DNA from: an uncultured Bacilli bacterium
GTDB lineage: Bacteria; Bacillota_I; Bacilli_A; RF39; UBA660
DNA: 64,000 nucleotides
NCBI GenBank assembly: GCA_934096265.1
Contig: CAKOLI010000003.1
Coordinates: 1-64,000, forward strand
Direction of reading: 5' to 3'
In this document: positions 46,024 to 55,237 of the stretch, piece after piece
How the letters are laid out: every line of letters begins with the position of its first letter
Position numbering within the stretch: the stretch's first letter is position 1
The notes under the pieces: generated by a model
What the model saw: only the letters and a program-made list of their open reading frames with translations
Databases searched by the model: none
Told to the model about the DNA's origin: nothing
Made by a program: the position numbers and the translations under genes

Positions 46024-46875
46024 ATGGCAAGAACATTTAATATGTCACAATTTAAAAGTCAAATTAGACAAGCACAACATAAAGCAGAAAGACAACTTAA
46101 ACAAATTCAAAGAGATACTGAAAGAAAAATGAAAAATGAGATTAATAAAGTAGTTAATCAATATAATAGAGATGTTAGAAGAAATCAACAAAAGATCCAA
46201 TCGGAATTAAGAAAGTTAAATAGTTCTAATAAAATTAGGACAACTTATAATATTAGTGTCAAAACTTTAAATAATTCATACAATACGGTTGTTGAAAACT
46301 ATGATGAAGTTAATTCTACTGTTAAAGAAAAAGAATTTTTCAATTATATTGAGTCTGAAAATGCAAATAGTTTAAGTGTTGCTAACGCAATAGAAAACCC
46401 AGAGCTAGCAGAAAACATTAACGTTGAATTACAAGATAATGCTATAGGCGACAAATTGAAATCTCTTTCAAGTGATTTAAATAATAGATGGATAGGAGCT
46501 TTATACTCATTAAATCCAAATAATCCAGATGCAACAAGACATTTTTGCACTAGTACAAGAGAAATATTTACTGATATTTTTGAGAAGTATGCACTCGATA
46601 AAGATGTTTTTGATGTATTTCCTAATTGTGATAAGACAGATAGGGGTAATGCCACTAGAAGATCTAAAATAAAATATTTTCTATATAAAAAAGGAATAGA
46701 TTTAACAAATGCAGATGAATTTATTGATAATGATATAGATAATATTTTAGAACTATATCATACATTAAGTGACGGGACACATGGCGAGGCTGGAAGATAT
46801 TCAATGATACAATTAAAGTTGATAAAAAAACGCGTTGAGGATGGAATTAATTTTCTATGTGAAATAGTTGTTTAA
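46024..46875 (+). CDS. Predicted nuclease of the pPIWI-associated type
   Basis: The protein has 283 residues. The first ~100 form a Lys/Arg/Gln-rich coiled coil. The rest (ALYSLNPNNPDATRHFCTST, then CDKTDRGNATRRSKIKYFLY and LSDGTHGEAGRYS) resembles a domain annotated as a predicted pPIWI-associating nuclease. No PIWI-RE gene is in the window, so it would act alone or with the Fic pair, from which it is separated by 18 bases. The AGGAGG start is clear. The family call comes from remembered motif similarity and needs a profile search. Confidence 0.5.
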   Translation: MARTFNMSQFKSQIRQAQHKAERQLKQIQRDTERKMKNEINKVVNQYNRDVRRNQQKIQSELRKLNSSNKIRTTYNISVKTLNNSYNTVVENYDEVNSTVKEKEFFNYIESENANSLSVANAIENPELAENINVELQDNAIGDKLKSLSSDLNNRWIGALYSLNPNNPDATRHFCTSTREIFTDIFEKYALDKDVFDVFPNCDKTDRGNATRRSKIKYFLYKKGIDLTNADEFIDNDIDNILELYHTLSDGTHGEAGRYSMIQLKLIKKRVEDGINFLCEIVV

Positions 46876-46889
46876 AAAAATATGTTAAA

Positions 46890-46942
46890 TATAATAATAA
46901 TTAAAACGAAATACTTTTTAGCGAAAGTATTTTTATTATGCT
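46890..46942 (+). repeat. Hairpin repeat, copy 2
   Basis: Nearly the same ~55-base block as at 45020-45075: AAATACTTT, a loop, AAAGTATTT, then TTATTATGCT. This copy lies just upstream of the relaxase gene, where MobV-type oriT sites are usually found. It also follows the nuclease stop and could be its terminator. Confidence 0.65.
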
Positions 46943-46967
46943 TAAAAATAGAAAGGAAAATGATATT

Positions 46968-48311
46968 ATGAATTTAAATTATGCAATATTTAGAAGTGAG
47001 CCAATATTAACTATAAATGATTTAGCACAAATTGGATCACATAATAAAAGAGAGAAAAAAACTTATAATTCTAATCCAGATATAGATATAGAAAGAAGTA
47101 AAGATAATATGGAACTTATCCCCCTATCAGATAAATATGTTAAGGGGTTTTATAATGTATTAAAAGCTTATAAAAAAGAACATGAAGAAAGAATGAAAAC
47201 TGAACGAGAAGATAGAAAAAAGACATTTAAACAAATGCTAGATAAATCAAATAATGTTGTTGCTGATGAATTATTATTTACTGCTACAAACGAATTTTTC
47301 AAAGATATGACAAGAGAGGATATTAAAGATTGGGCTGATACTTGTATGGAGTTTGTTTATGAAGATTTAGGTTATACAAAAGAACAAGTTTTACATGCGA
47401 CAGTCCATTTAGATGAAAAAACACCACACATTCATTGTGTAGTAGTTCCATTGGTTAAAAAGTTTGATAAAAGAACTAATACAGAAAGATACACTATTTC
47501 TAAAAAGCAATATATCAAAGATAAAATTCACTTATCAGAATTACAAGATAAATACCATAAAAGATTAACAGATAAAGGGTATGATCTAGAAAGAGGTTTT
47601 AAAGGTAGTGATAGAAAACATATTAAAATCAAAGATTATAAAAAGATAAATAGAAAATTAGAAGGGAACTTAAATATTAGAAATAATAGACTTGATAAAG
47701 CAATTAATGAATTTGATGAAAAAATGAAAACCACTAAAAATATACCATTTAATAAAAATCAAGTTATAGTTAATAAAGATACTTTTGATACTATGAATAA
47801 AATAGTTAAAGAATCTAAAAAAGTTATAGAATTACAGCCTAAAATAAATGAGGTATTTAATGAAATTAATAGTTATGCTAGTGGGTACAAAACTCTTGAA
47901 AATGAAAATAAGAATATCAAACGAAAGGCACAAGTATTAGAGTATAAATGTAATCAACTTGAAAAGGAAAATAATAAATTAAATGAGAAAATAAAAAGAG
48001 TTATTAAAGCAATAAAACAATTCTTTAGAAAACTATTACAAATTGGTGCTGAATATATTAAGGGTTATGCTGAAGAAGAAGTTAAACAATATTATGATAA
48101 TAAAGATTTTAAAATGTTAGATGTAAAAGATGTTGCTAAAGGCACGCCAAGAGAAGATGAATTATTTGAATATGCTAATGTACCAGATCAATATAGAACT
48201 ATCAGAACACCTTTATATGACGATGAATGCGAAGACAATTATAATATCTATGATTATGAAGAATATGATGATGGAATAGATAAAGACGATGATATGGGTA
48301 TGAGTTTATAA
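46968..48311 (+). CDS. mobV: MobV-family relaxase (plasmid mobilisation protein)
   Basis: The protein has 447 residues from the ATG at 46968, 11 bases after GAAAGGA. The N-terminal relaxase domain starts NYAIFRSEPILTINDLAQIG and shows the metal-binding HLDEKTPHIHCVVVPL. The C-terminal half is coiled coil with a basic hydrophobic segment (RVIKAIKQFFRKLLQIG) and an acidic tail. MobV proteins nick oriT and pilot single strands through the conjugation machinery of another element. It implies this island is mobilisable, not self-transmissible. Confidence 0.9.
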   Translation: MNLNYAIFRSEPILTINDLAQIGSHNKREKKTYNSNPDIDIERSKDNMELIPLSDKYVKGFYNVLKAYKKEHEERMKTEREDRKKTFKQMLDKSNNVVADELLFTATNEFFKDMTREDIKDWADTCMEFVYEDLGYTKEQVLHATVHLDEKTPHIHCVVVPLVKKFDKRTNTERYTISKKQYIKDKIHLSELQDKYHKRLTDKGYDLERGFKGSDRKHIKIKDYKKINRKLEGNLNIRNNRLDKAINEFDEKMKTTKNIPFNKNQVIVNKDTFDTMNKIVKESKKVIELQPKINEVFNEINSYASGYKTLENENKNIKRKAQVLEYKCNQLEKENNKLNEKIKRVIKAIKQFFRKLLQIGAEYIKGYAEEEVKQYYDNKDFKMLDVKDVAKGTPREDELFEYANVPDQYRTIRTPLYDDECEDNYNIYDYEEYDDGIDKDDDMGMSL

Positions 48312-48347
48312 GATTACAGAGATAATGAACAAAAAAATTAAAAAGCA

Positions 48348-48356
48348 TGATATAAT
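48348..48356 (+). promoter_or_regulatory. Extended -10 promoter of the giant repeat/HD gene
   Basis: TGA followed by TATAAT (48351-48356), 60 bases before the start. Confidence 0.5.
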
Positions 48357-48416
48357 TATATAAGATAGATGTTAAGTTTTCTATTAAAGAAAACATATAT
48401 TATGGAGTGGTTTGAA

Positions 48417-51400
48417 ATGAATAATAATTTATTAAATATTATTACTGGCAAAGATAGAAAAAGATATAATCAAATTATTCAATTAATAGATCAAAGAAAT
48501 TATAATGCATTATTTGATATGGATAGAGATCAAAGTTTTGGTTTGTCTAATCAAAAATATGTTGATAGGATTTTAGATAGAATTGGGCAAGAGGTTTCAA
48601 AGAATCCAGAATTTTTAATACAGATGAATCAATCCTATTATCATAGAGCTAATCATTTTAATGAATTTGCAATTAAATCAAATCCCAAAATTGTTGAAAG
48701 TTTTATAGAACAAAATATTTGGGGATCTGATAAATTAGTATCGATAGCTTTAGACAATGGCTATACCCCATCGAGTGATTATATTAATAGTCATCTTAGG
48801 TCATTTTCTAGTGCTGAGGTTATGGGAAAATTAGTTGATGGAGGATATAGACCAACTAATGAAATGATAGAAAGTTATAGTTACATGAGTATTTTTTCAA
48901 ATGAAGAATTGTTTATAAAAACCTTAGATTGGGGATTTGTTCCATCGTTGAATTTTGTAAATAGAACAAATTTATTAAATAATCCAAATTTGGTTGATAG
49001 AATACTTGATACTATAGAACTTACACCAGAAGTTATTAGTAGTGAGATTTTTTCTGGTAATGCAAAAGCACAACAAAAGATTATAAGTGAAAGACCAGAT
49101 TTGCTTTTAGGAATGAATTCTAGCAGTCCAGCTTTTGAACAATTTTGGATTGAAGCATTTAAGCAAAGATATGTACCAGAAGAGATTCTAAATGATTATT
49201 CAATAACTGGTAATTTATTACTTTTCTCTAAAGTTGTCAAGCAACATCCAGAAATGGTAAAGTATTGTCGATTATATGATAAATCAGAAAAAATAGATGA
49301 ACTTGCATTATGTATGGGATATGTTCCTAGTTTAAGTGATGTACAAAATAGTGAATATGTTAAGAAAAGTCCAAAATTAATGCAAGCATTAATACTTAGA
49401 AGACCAGAAGCAATTAAATATATTGAAACTAGACCTTTAAAAGGTGGTTATTCTTTGAAAATTCCACAAAATGAATTTTTTGATTTAGTTCGTTTGTCAC
49501 TTGATAATGGCTATATACCTACATTAAAAGATATAGAAGATAATCCTAGGTTGGCTGATAGTTTTGACATTATGAAAATTTTGGTACAAGAAAATCCTGA
49601 ATTGATAAATATAATTAGAGATGGCACTCCAAATAAAGAAGATCTATTAAAGATTGCTATTGAAAATGGATTTAATGGTACTATTATAGGTCAATATAGA
49701 GGAACTGATGATTCTTATGCAGACAGAGGTAGAAATATAAATGAATTATTGTACACAGAAACTGCAATAATGTATCAATTAGATAAAGGACAACAATTAA
49801 ATAATGGTATTCGATATGGTAATAATTATAGTATTAACCTTTATAATTATTTAATCAACAAAGGTTATCAAACAAAAGATATTATTAATTTGTTTAATGG
49901 CAGCTTTGAAACAATGAAAGAAATTATATCTAAAAACCCAGAATACATAACTATTTTAAGTAAAGACTTATCAAGAAAAGAAATTGATGAATTAGGTTTA
50001 CTTGCTATTCAAGGTGGCTATGTTCCAAAAATTGATGATGAAATATTTGGTTATGGATCTGAAACTGCAAAAATAATGGTTAGAACCTATCCGAGTTATT
50101 TAGAAAAAGTACAATTATTAGATCGTGTTGGAATTTTTAATGCTAAACCTTGTGAAGCATATGATGAAATATGTAAAATTTCTGCTGATGCAGGATTCTT
50201 GCCAGATGTTGAAAAAATGGGAAATGGTTATGGTGGTTCAACAACAACTGTCTATAATAGTAGTTATGATATTATGAAAAAAGCCATACCTTTAAAACCA
50301 GATTTAATCGAATCATGTAGTGTTGCAGATAAAAAACAATATGATGAATTATGTAGATTAGCCATATCTTATGGCTATGAGGCAACAAGTGAATATGCAT
50401 TAACTCACTGGGGAAGTAAGATGTGTTCTAATTATGATATCATGGCAAGATACATTGTTAATCATCCTAACTTCTTATTAAATGTTGAAATAACAAATTC
50501 AGATGAGATGTTAAAATTAATTGATATAGCAATAAATTCTGGATTAGAACTTAATCGTTTAAATCAAAATCAATTGCTTCAATTATTCTTATCTGTTGAT
50601 GAAACTAAATGGCCTAATTACTTAGATACTAATTCTATTGATTCTTTACAAAAGGCAAAAAAATTATATGCTAATAATGATGAAATTTCTAAGACAGTAA
50701 ACCTAAGGTTTTTGTCAGATGAAATAACTAGTCGTTTTACAAAAGCTCAAGTTGAAATACTATCTTGTTATCCAAAGTTACAAGAAAAAATATTAAAATT
50801 ATCTCCTAATAGTTCTGGAGCTAAAATAATTTATGAATTAGTAGATAAATATAAGGATAATTTAGAGTGGATTCCTATTTTAGAAAAATCTTTAGATAAT
50901 ATAAATTCTTCTGAATATGCTAATTTACTTTCATCAATACATGGTAAAGAGTTATCATCAGAAGAAAAAGAGAATTTAATGTATTTATTAATGACAAATA
51001 ATCATTTAGATATTTCTAGTTTTGAAGAATTAAAAAATATAGATTCTGTAAGAGAAAATTATATAAATATGCTTATAGAAAGAAATACTCTAGGTAGTTT
51101 AAAAACTGCTTATTTTGAAAAGATTTTTGGTATTGATTTAGCAACAGCTATTAATTTAGTAAATTTATATGGTAAAAGTTTAGAAAGCAGTACAATAGAT
51201 TCTCTAGATGAAAAAAGTAGATCAGAATTTATTTTGCTTGAGAATATGAAAAAAATTATTGGTTTAAATAATCTAGATGTTTTAAAATATTATGTTGAAA
51301 ATATTAACCCTGAATTTGTAGTTAAACCAGATTTAATGGTTACTTATGAAGCAAGGTTAAAATACTTATTTACTCAAGAATTTAATAAAAGTTTTACTAA

Positions 51401-53348
51401 ACCACTTCCAGAAGACAAAGTTATTAGTAATATAAATGGTGAGCAAGATTTAGATATTTATTTAGCAGCTGGTCGTGATGGAAAAAAGAAATGTAGAATG
51501 ATGATAACTTCTATTGGTGCTTATACAAGTATGGAAGAACCAGACGATTATTATGCTAGTTGGAATGTCGATAAAATAGCATCACATGGTTGTTGTTGTA
51601 GTTATGTAGGTGAGAAAAATTTTGGTACTGCAGAAGTAAAATATTGTTGTTTAGGGTTTACAGATTATGAGTTAGGTGCATTACAATTATCTGGGCCTTA
51701 TGATTTATGTTCTGCATCAACAAAAGATAGTTATCAAATATCTTCAATGTATTCATCAATGTATTTATTACCAGATGATGTTTTAGGTTATACTAGACAT
51801 ACACATAACGAAACTGTCTGGGAAAGAAGAAGCATTTCTGGTGATGCTATGTTTAAAAAACAGCCATCTTATATAGTTTATTTTGTAGATAATTTTGAAG
51901 ATAGGCTAAGTGATCCAGAAGCGATGAAACAATGGGAATCTGTTAAAAAAGCAGCATCTAACTTTTCTATTGAGGTTGATGGCATTAAGAAATCTTTACC
52001 TATTATGGTTGTTGAAAGAGAAAAAATAGCAAAATCTCAACTTGAAATAATTCAAAATATATTAAACGAATTTAAAACTACTTTAGATTCAAAATTAATA
52101 AAAGATATTATATCAGATTATGAAAGTAACTATGCAGGTAATAGAGAATATCATCTTAATATATCTGAAAAGTATTTTCCAAAACATGAGCAATTATCAG
52201 ATAGTGTTGTTGGTGAAATTATAGAAACAATAGAAAAAATATATACAACTGAGCCTAATATTGCAATTGACTGTATTTATGAATTAGAAAAAGCAGTTAG
52301 AAATGAACAAGAGAAATATAATAATACTCAACATGGAGTTGGGCAATCACTACCATCTTTCAATATTGAAGAAGCATTAATCGATATTAACAGATTAAAA
52401 TCATCATTTAAAATAAGTATGGATTCAACCTTAGTTATGGTCAATAATAGTGATGGTAATGAAAGACAATTTGAAAGAAGTGATATTTCTACCATTGATC
52501 AAGCAATTCTTGATACACAATTATCTTCTTCTGATGTTATGAGTGCATTAACCGATAGTAGATTATCTACTTCACTAGTTATGTATGAAAATGAAATCAA
52601 AGAAGAAAATGTAAATGGTAGATTAAAAGTTCATGGACAAAGACATATAAAAAATGTTTTGCTGTACTCTACATTAATTGGACAATCTGTTGTTCAAGAT
52701 AAACATGATTTAGATTTAATAATGCTATCTGCTAAATATCATGATATAGGTAGAAAAACTGATGCTTATGAAGAACATGCTGAAGCAAGTGCAAAAATTG
52801 CTATTGAGAAATTAAAGGATAAATGTTCTCCAGAAGATTTATCAATAATCAGTACCATAATTGAATTTCATGAAACACCAAGAAATGTTGCTAATGTTGA
52901 TGAATTATTTGTTTCAATGGCTCGAAAAAATGGTATTACTGATAATCAAATACCAAGAGTAAGACAAATGGCTGAAGTATTAAAAGATGCAGATGCACTT
53001 GACAGAACTAGATTTATTAACAAAGCACGATTAAATCCAGAATTTTTACAATATGGTGTTTCAAAACAATTAATAAAGTTTGCATCATCACTACAAGAAA
53101 CTTATGCAATTTATGATTTAAAAGAATTTCATTGTGATGAAGCAATAGGTATTTTATTACAAACTTATACCCCACAAGAAGTTTTAAGAACTATTAGACA
53201 TAGTACTAGAGAAAATTTAAGAAATGAGGATATTCAAAGTTTTATAAATTCTTGGGCAAGTTCAAGTATGAAAAGAACTGATGAATTAGAATCAATGTTA
53301 AGTGAAAATGGCATTGGTAAAGAGGAAGGAGTTAAACATGGAAAATAA
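48417..53348 (+). CDS. Giant helical-repeat protein with Cys-rich core and HD domain
   Basis: The protein has 1643 residues from the ATG at 48417, after GGAG. The first ~700 consist of degenerate ankyrin-like repeats, each with a core like LDNGYxPSxxxI (seen as ALDNGYTPS, LVDGGYRPT, TLDWGFVPS, LCMGYVPS, SLDNGYIPT). A central domain near residues 1030-1160 contains SHGCCCSYVG, YCCLGF and RHTHNETVWERR, then QPSYIVYFVD. The C-terminus is an HD phosphohydrolase: HGQRH near 1405, YHDIGR near 1441, EFHE, and KDADALDR near 1523. It is cytoplasmic, with no signal peptide. It could be a defence protein or effector; the repeats suggest target recognition and the HD domain a nucleotide or phosphate hydrolase. 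Function unknown. Confidence 0.75.
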   Translation: MNNNLLNIITGKDRKRYNQIIQLIDQRNYNALFDMDRDQSFGLSNQKYVDRILDRIGQEVSKNPEFLIQMNQSYYHRANHFNEFAIKSNPKIVESFIEQNIWGSDKLVSIALDNGYTPSSDYINSHLRSFSSAEVMGKLVDGGYRPTNEMIESYSYMSIFSNEELFIKTLDWGFVPSLNFVNRTNLLNNPNLVDRILDTIELTPEVISSEIFSGNAKAQQKIISERPDLLLGMNSSSPAFEQFWIEAFKQRYVPEEILNDYSITGNLLLFSKVVKQHPEMVKYCRLYDKSEKIDELALCMGYVPSLSDVQNSEYVKKSPKLMQALILRRPEAIKYIETRPLKGGYSLKIPQNEFFDLVRLSLDNGYIPTLKDIEDNPRLADSFDIMKILVQENPELINIIRDGTPNKEDLLKIAIENGFNGTIIGQYRGTDDSYADRGRNINELLYTETAIMYQLDKGQQLNNGIRYGNNYSINLYNYLINKGYQTKDIINLFNGSFETMKEIISKNPEYITILSKDLSRKEIDELGLLAIQGGYVPKIDDEIFGYGSETAKIMVRTYPSYLEKVQLLDRVGIFNAKPCEAYDEICKISADAGFLPDVEKMGNGYGGSTTTVYNSSYDIMKKAIPLKPDLIESCSVADKKQYDELCRLAISYGYEATSEYALTHWGSKMCSNYDIMARYIVNHPNFLLNVEITNSDEMLKLIDIAINSGLELNRLNQNQLLQLFLSVDETKWPNYLDTNSIDSLQKAKKLYANNDEISKTVNLRFLSDEITSRFTKAQVEILSCYPKLQEKILKLSPNSSGAKIIYELVDKYKDNLEWIPILEKSLDNINSSEYANLLSSIHGKELSSEEKENLMYLLMTNNHLDISSFEELKNIDSVRENYINMLIERNTLGSLKTAYFEKIFGIDLATAINLVNLYGKSLESSTIDSLDEKSRSEFILLENMKKIIGLNNLDVLKYYVENINPEFVVKPDLMVTYEARLKYLFTQEFNKSFTKPLPEDKVISNINGEQDLDIYLAAGRDGKKKCRMMITSIGAYTSMEEPDDYYASWNVDKIASHGCCCSYVGEKNFGTAEVKYCCLGFTDYELGALQLSGPYDLCSASTKDSYQISSMYSSMYLLPDDVLGYTRHTHNETVWERRSISGDAMFKKQPSYIVYFVDNFEDRLSDPEAMKQWESVKKAASNFSIEVDGIKKSLPIMVVEREKIAKSQLEIIQNILNEFKTTLDSKLIKDIISDYESNYAGNREYHLNISEKYFPKHEQLSDSVVGEIIETIEKIYTTEPNIAIDCIYELEKAVRNEQEKYNNTQHGVGQSLPSFNIEEALIDINRLKSSFKISMDSTLVMVNNSDGNERQFERSDISTIDQAILDTQLSSSDVMSALTDSRLSTSLVMYENEIKEENVNGRLKVHGQRHIKNVLLYSTLIGQSVVQDKHDLDLIMLSAKYHDIGRKTDAYEEHAEASAKIAIEKLKDKCSPEDLSIISTIIEFHETPRNVANVDELFVSMARKNGITDNQIPRVRQMAEVLKDADALDRTRFINKARLNPEFLQYGVSKQLIKFASSLQETYAIYDLKEFHCDEAIGILLQTYTPQEVLRTIRHSTRENLRNEDIQSFINSWASSSMKRTDELESMLSENGIGKEEGVKHGK

Positions 53349-53544
53349 TGATTTAAAAGGACAAGAAATTTTAAATAAGGAAGAATCTGTCATTGGACAA
53401 GAACAAGTATCAAATTCCATAAATGAACCAACTTTTAACCAAAATTTAACAAATGAGCAAAAATTAGAATATCTTAGTAAATTAATACAAGATGCAGAAC
53501 AAAATTTAGAATCGAATGGTATAAGTAAAAAATTAATCAAATAA
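53338..53544 (+). CDS. Small acidic partner of the giant protein
   Basis: The protein has 68 residues from the ATG at 53338, with GGAAGGAG just upstream inside the end of the giant gene; the two overlap by 11 bases. It is acidic, Asn- and Gln-rich and helical, without membrane segments. Tight coupling suggests a regulator, antidote or chaperone for the large protein. No family recognised. Confidence 0.6.
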   Translation: MENNDLKGQEILNKEESVIGQEQVSNSINEPTFNQNLTNEQKLEYLSKLIQDAEQNLESNGISKKLIK

Positions 53545-53554
53545 TCTAAAAAAA

Positions 53555-53964
53555 CGAAAATTCAAAAGAAATTACATAACTAATGAATTTTCGCTTTAAA
53601 AACTATATCAGACGATATAGTAACCTACTACGCTATTGGCAGAGTCAATAACAGTGGGCAAAGGGATTACCCCCTTTTGAAACCCCATTTAAGCAACATA
53701 CCACAAACTAATTGTAAGTGGTATTGCTGTCTTTTTATTTAAAACAAGTTTAAATAAAAAAAAGATACGCTCATAAATATTCTATACAAATATTAATTTG
53801 TGTTGCGTATCTTTTAATGAAAAATAATCTTAATGGTTAATCTTACGAAAGGCCAAAAAGATTATTCTTTTCTTTTGCTAATGCAAAAGTATTGATGAAT
53901 AAAATTGCTTTTCCCACTTTCATTTTTACTATCGTAAAAACAAAACTTGTTCGCAATTTTATTC
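53555..53964. other. Hairpin-dense non-coding region (oriT/ncRNA candidate)
   Basis: About 410 bases without a gene but with at least six inverted repeats: 53555-53593 (CGAAAATTCA/TGAATTTTCG), 53602-53621 (ACTATATC/GATATAGT), ~53660-53676 (AAAGGG/CCCCTTT), 53698-53724 (ATACCAC/GTGGTAT, then a T run), 53760-53815 (AAAAGATACGC/GCGTATCTTTT) and 53897-53964 (GAATAAAATTGC/GCAATTTTATTC, overlapping the xre stop). The G/C-rich stretch around 53650-53690 is out of character for the island. An oriT, a replication origin or a structured RNA are possible. Confidence 0.55.
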
Positions 53965-54564
53965 TTCTTTATCTATAATTTTTCCTGTAATAGAACTATA
54001 TTTTACATTAGATTTAATTTCTATTTTAGGAAAAACACCTTTATCAAATGCTGGATATTTTGATTTATCAAATTTCTCTAAATTTGGTCTAATCATTGGG
54101 ATTAATTCCTTTAATCTTTCAAGTACCTCATCATTTGATATTTCTTTATTAGATATTTTTGATAATTCTAATTTATCAATTAAATCAGCAATTCCACCTT
54201 TAATAGAAAAGTCAACTTTTCTTCTATCATCAATATAACCTAAAACATCAAAATAAAAATTTCTAAATTCTTGTATTTGATTTTGATAATCCTTTGTTGA
54301 TCTTCTATCGGTAAAATCTTGTCCCCAATTTATTTCTATATCATTGTATCCAGCAAGTTTCATTAAATCAACCATACTTAAATTTAATGTTTCAGCAATA
54401 CCTTTTAAATATAAAACATTGGGTTTTAGTCTTTTACCAGCTTCTATACGAGATATTTCAGCACAATCCATATTAGCCCTACGAGATAATTCTCTTTGTG
54501 AAATACCAACTTTTTCTCTTGCTGCAGCAATAACTTTTCCTAGCTCAGTAGTAGTCTTTTTCAT
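53959..54564 (-). CDS. XRE-family transcriptional regulator of the element
   Basis: The protein has 201 residues. The N-terminal helix-turn-helix (LGKVIAAAREKVGISQRELS, then ANMDCAEISRIEAGKR) is followed by a helical domain with no enzyme motif. It is divergent from the 54734-57622 genes, with a palindrome ATCAC-3-GTGAT (54606-54618) inside its own promoter spacer, so autorepression and control of the divergent replication/recombination genes are likely. It plays the part of an immunity repressor for the element. Confidence 0.85.
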   Translation of the reverse strand: MKKTTTELGKVIAAAREKVGISQRELSRRANMDCAEISRIEAGKRLKPNVLYLKGIAETLNLSMVDLMKLAGYNDIEINWGQDFTDRRSTKDYQNQIQEFRNFYFDVLGYIDDRRKVDFSIKGGIADLIDKLELSKISNKEISNDEVLERLKELIPMIRPNLEKFDKSKYPAFDKGVFPKIEIKSNVKYSSITGKIIDKEE

Positions 54565-54600
54565 AATTTTTAACCACCTTTCTTTGTTTCAACTGATATA

Positions 54601-54629
54601 ACTATATCACAGAGTGATGAAAAAGTCAA
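54601..54629 (-). promoter_or_regulatory. Promoter and operator of the XRE gene
   Basis: On the minus strand, TTGACT (54624-54629), 17 bases, TATAGT (54601-54606). The spacer holds the palindrome ATCAC-AGA-GTGAT (54606-54618), a probable repressor site. Confidence 0.7.
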
Positions 54630-54648
54630 CAAAATTGTAATTACAGTA

Positions 54649-54677
54649 TTGACAAACTCATAACCACATGATAAACT
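54649..54677 (+). promoter_or_regulatory. Divergent promoter of the replication/recombination genes
   Basis: TTGACA (54649-54654), 17 bases, TAAACT (54672-54677); back to back with the XRE promoter. Confidence 0.7.
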
Positions 54678-54733
54678 AGTGTTAGTTTTTGATGTAAAAC
54701 TCATCAAGGCAACAGAAAGGAGGGAATTTATGA

Positions 54734-54991
54734 ATGAAGATTAGACATCTAGAAGTTGCAGATAGTATTTGGAAAGATAAAAGAATTCCAAAAGAAACGA
54801 AATTGATCTACTCGTATATTTATACTAAAGGATTTGAAAGATTACTTACAGATATAAATGTTGGAGAGATTCAGAGAGTGGTAAACATCACAAATGTTGG
54901 TTTGAGAAAAAGTCTTAAAATATTAGAACAATTAAAATATCTAATGTATAATGAATACTCAAATGGAATGTACACAATAACACTTAACTAG
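54734..54991 (+). CDS. Small winged-helix-like protein
   Basis: The protein has 85 residues; AAAGGAGGG precedes it. The ATG at 54730 gives only four codons, so the overlapping ATG at 54734 is the real start. The sequence SIWKDKRIPKETKLIYSYIY followed by a helix-turn-helix-like SLKILEQLKYL resembles the helix-turn-helix domains of plasmid and phage replication initiators. First gene after the divergent promoter. Confidence 0.6.
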   Translation: MKIRHLEVADSIWKDKRIPKETKLIYSYIYTKGFERLLTDINVGEIQRVVNITNVGLRKSLKILEQLKYLMYNEYSNGMYTITLN

Positions 54992-55237
54992 AAAAGTAAC
55001 AATGAACGCTAGTTATAAGAGGCTCGGTAAGATATTAATGCTTATATCAGAACCTATCTTATAGAAATATAAGATGAATACAAATTTGAACTATAACATA
55101 TTTCAAAGAACAAATTAAGTATTAAGGGGTTAAAAATATGTGTGTTATAGCTCAAACTATTACTAATGGAGACTTAGTTCTTCATAGGCATATTGCGTCC
55201 TTAAACACCAGAAACTATATTTTGAAGGATGGGATAT
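54992..55237 (+). other. Gap with a weak short frame
   Basis: About 245 bases. AAGATA and TATCTT segments near 55030-55062 could pair. A 49-codon frame from 55138 has AAGGGG before it but overlaps the next gene by 50 bases and resembles nothing known, so it is not called. Confidence 0.4.

Noticed and set aside
53555..53964. CRISPR-like array
   Set aside because: The inverted repeats differ from one another and there are no regular spacers; no cas genes are in the window.
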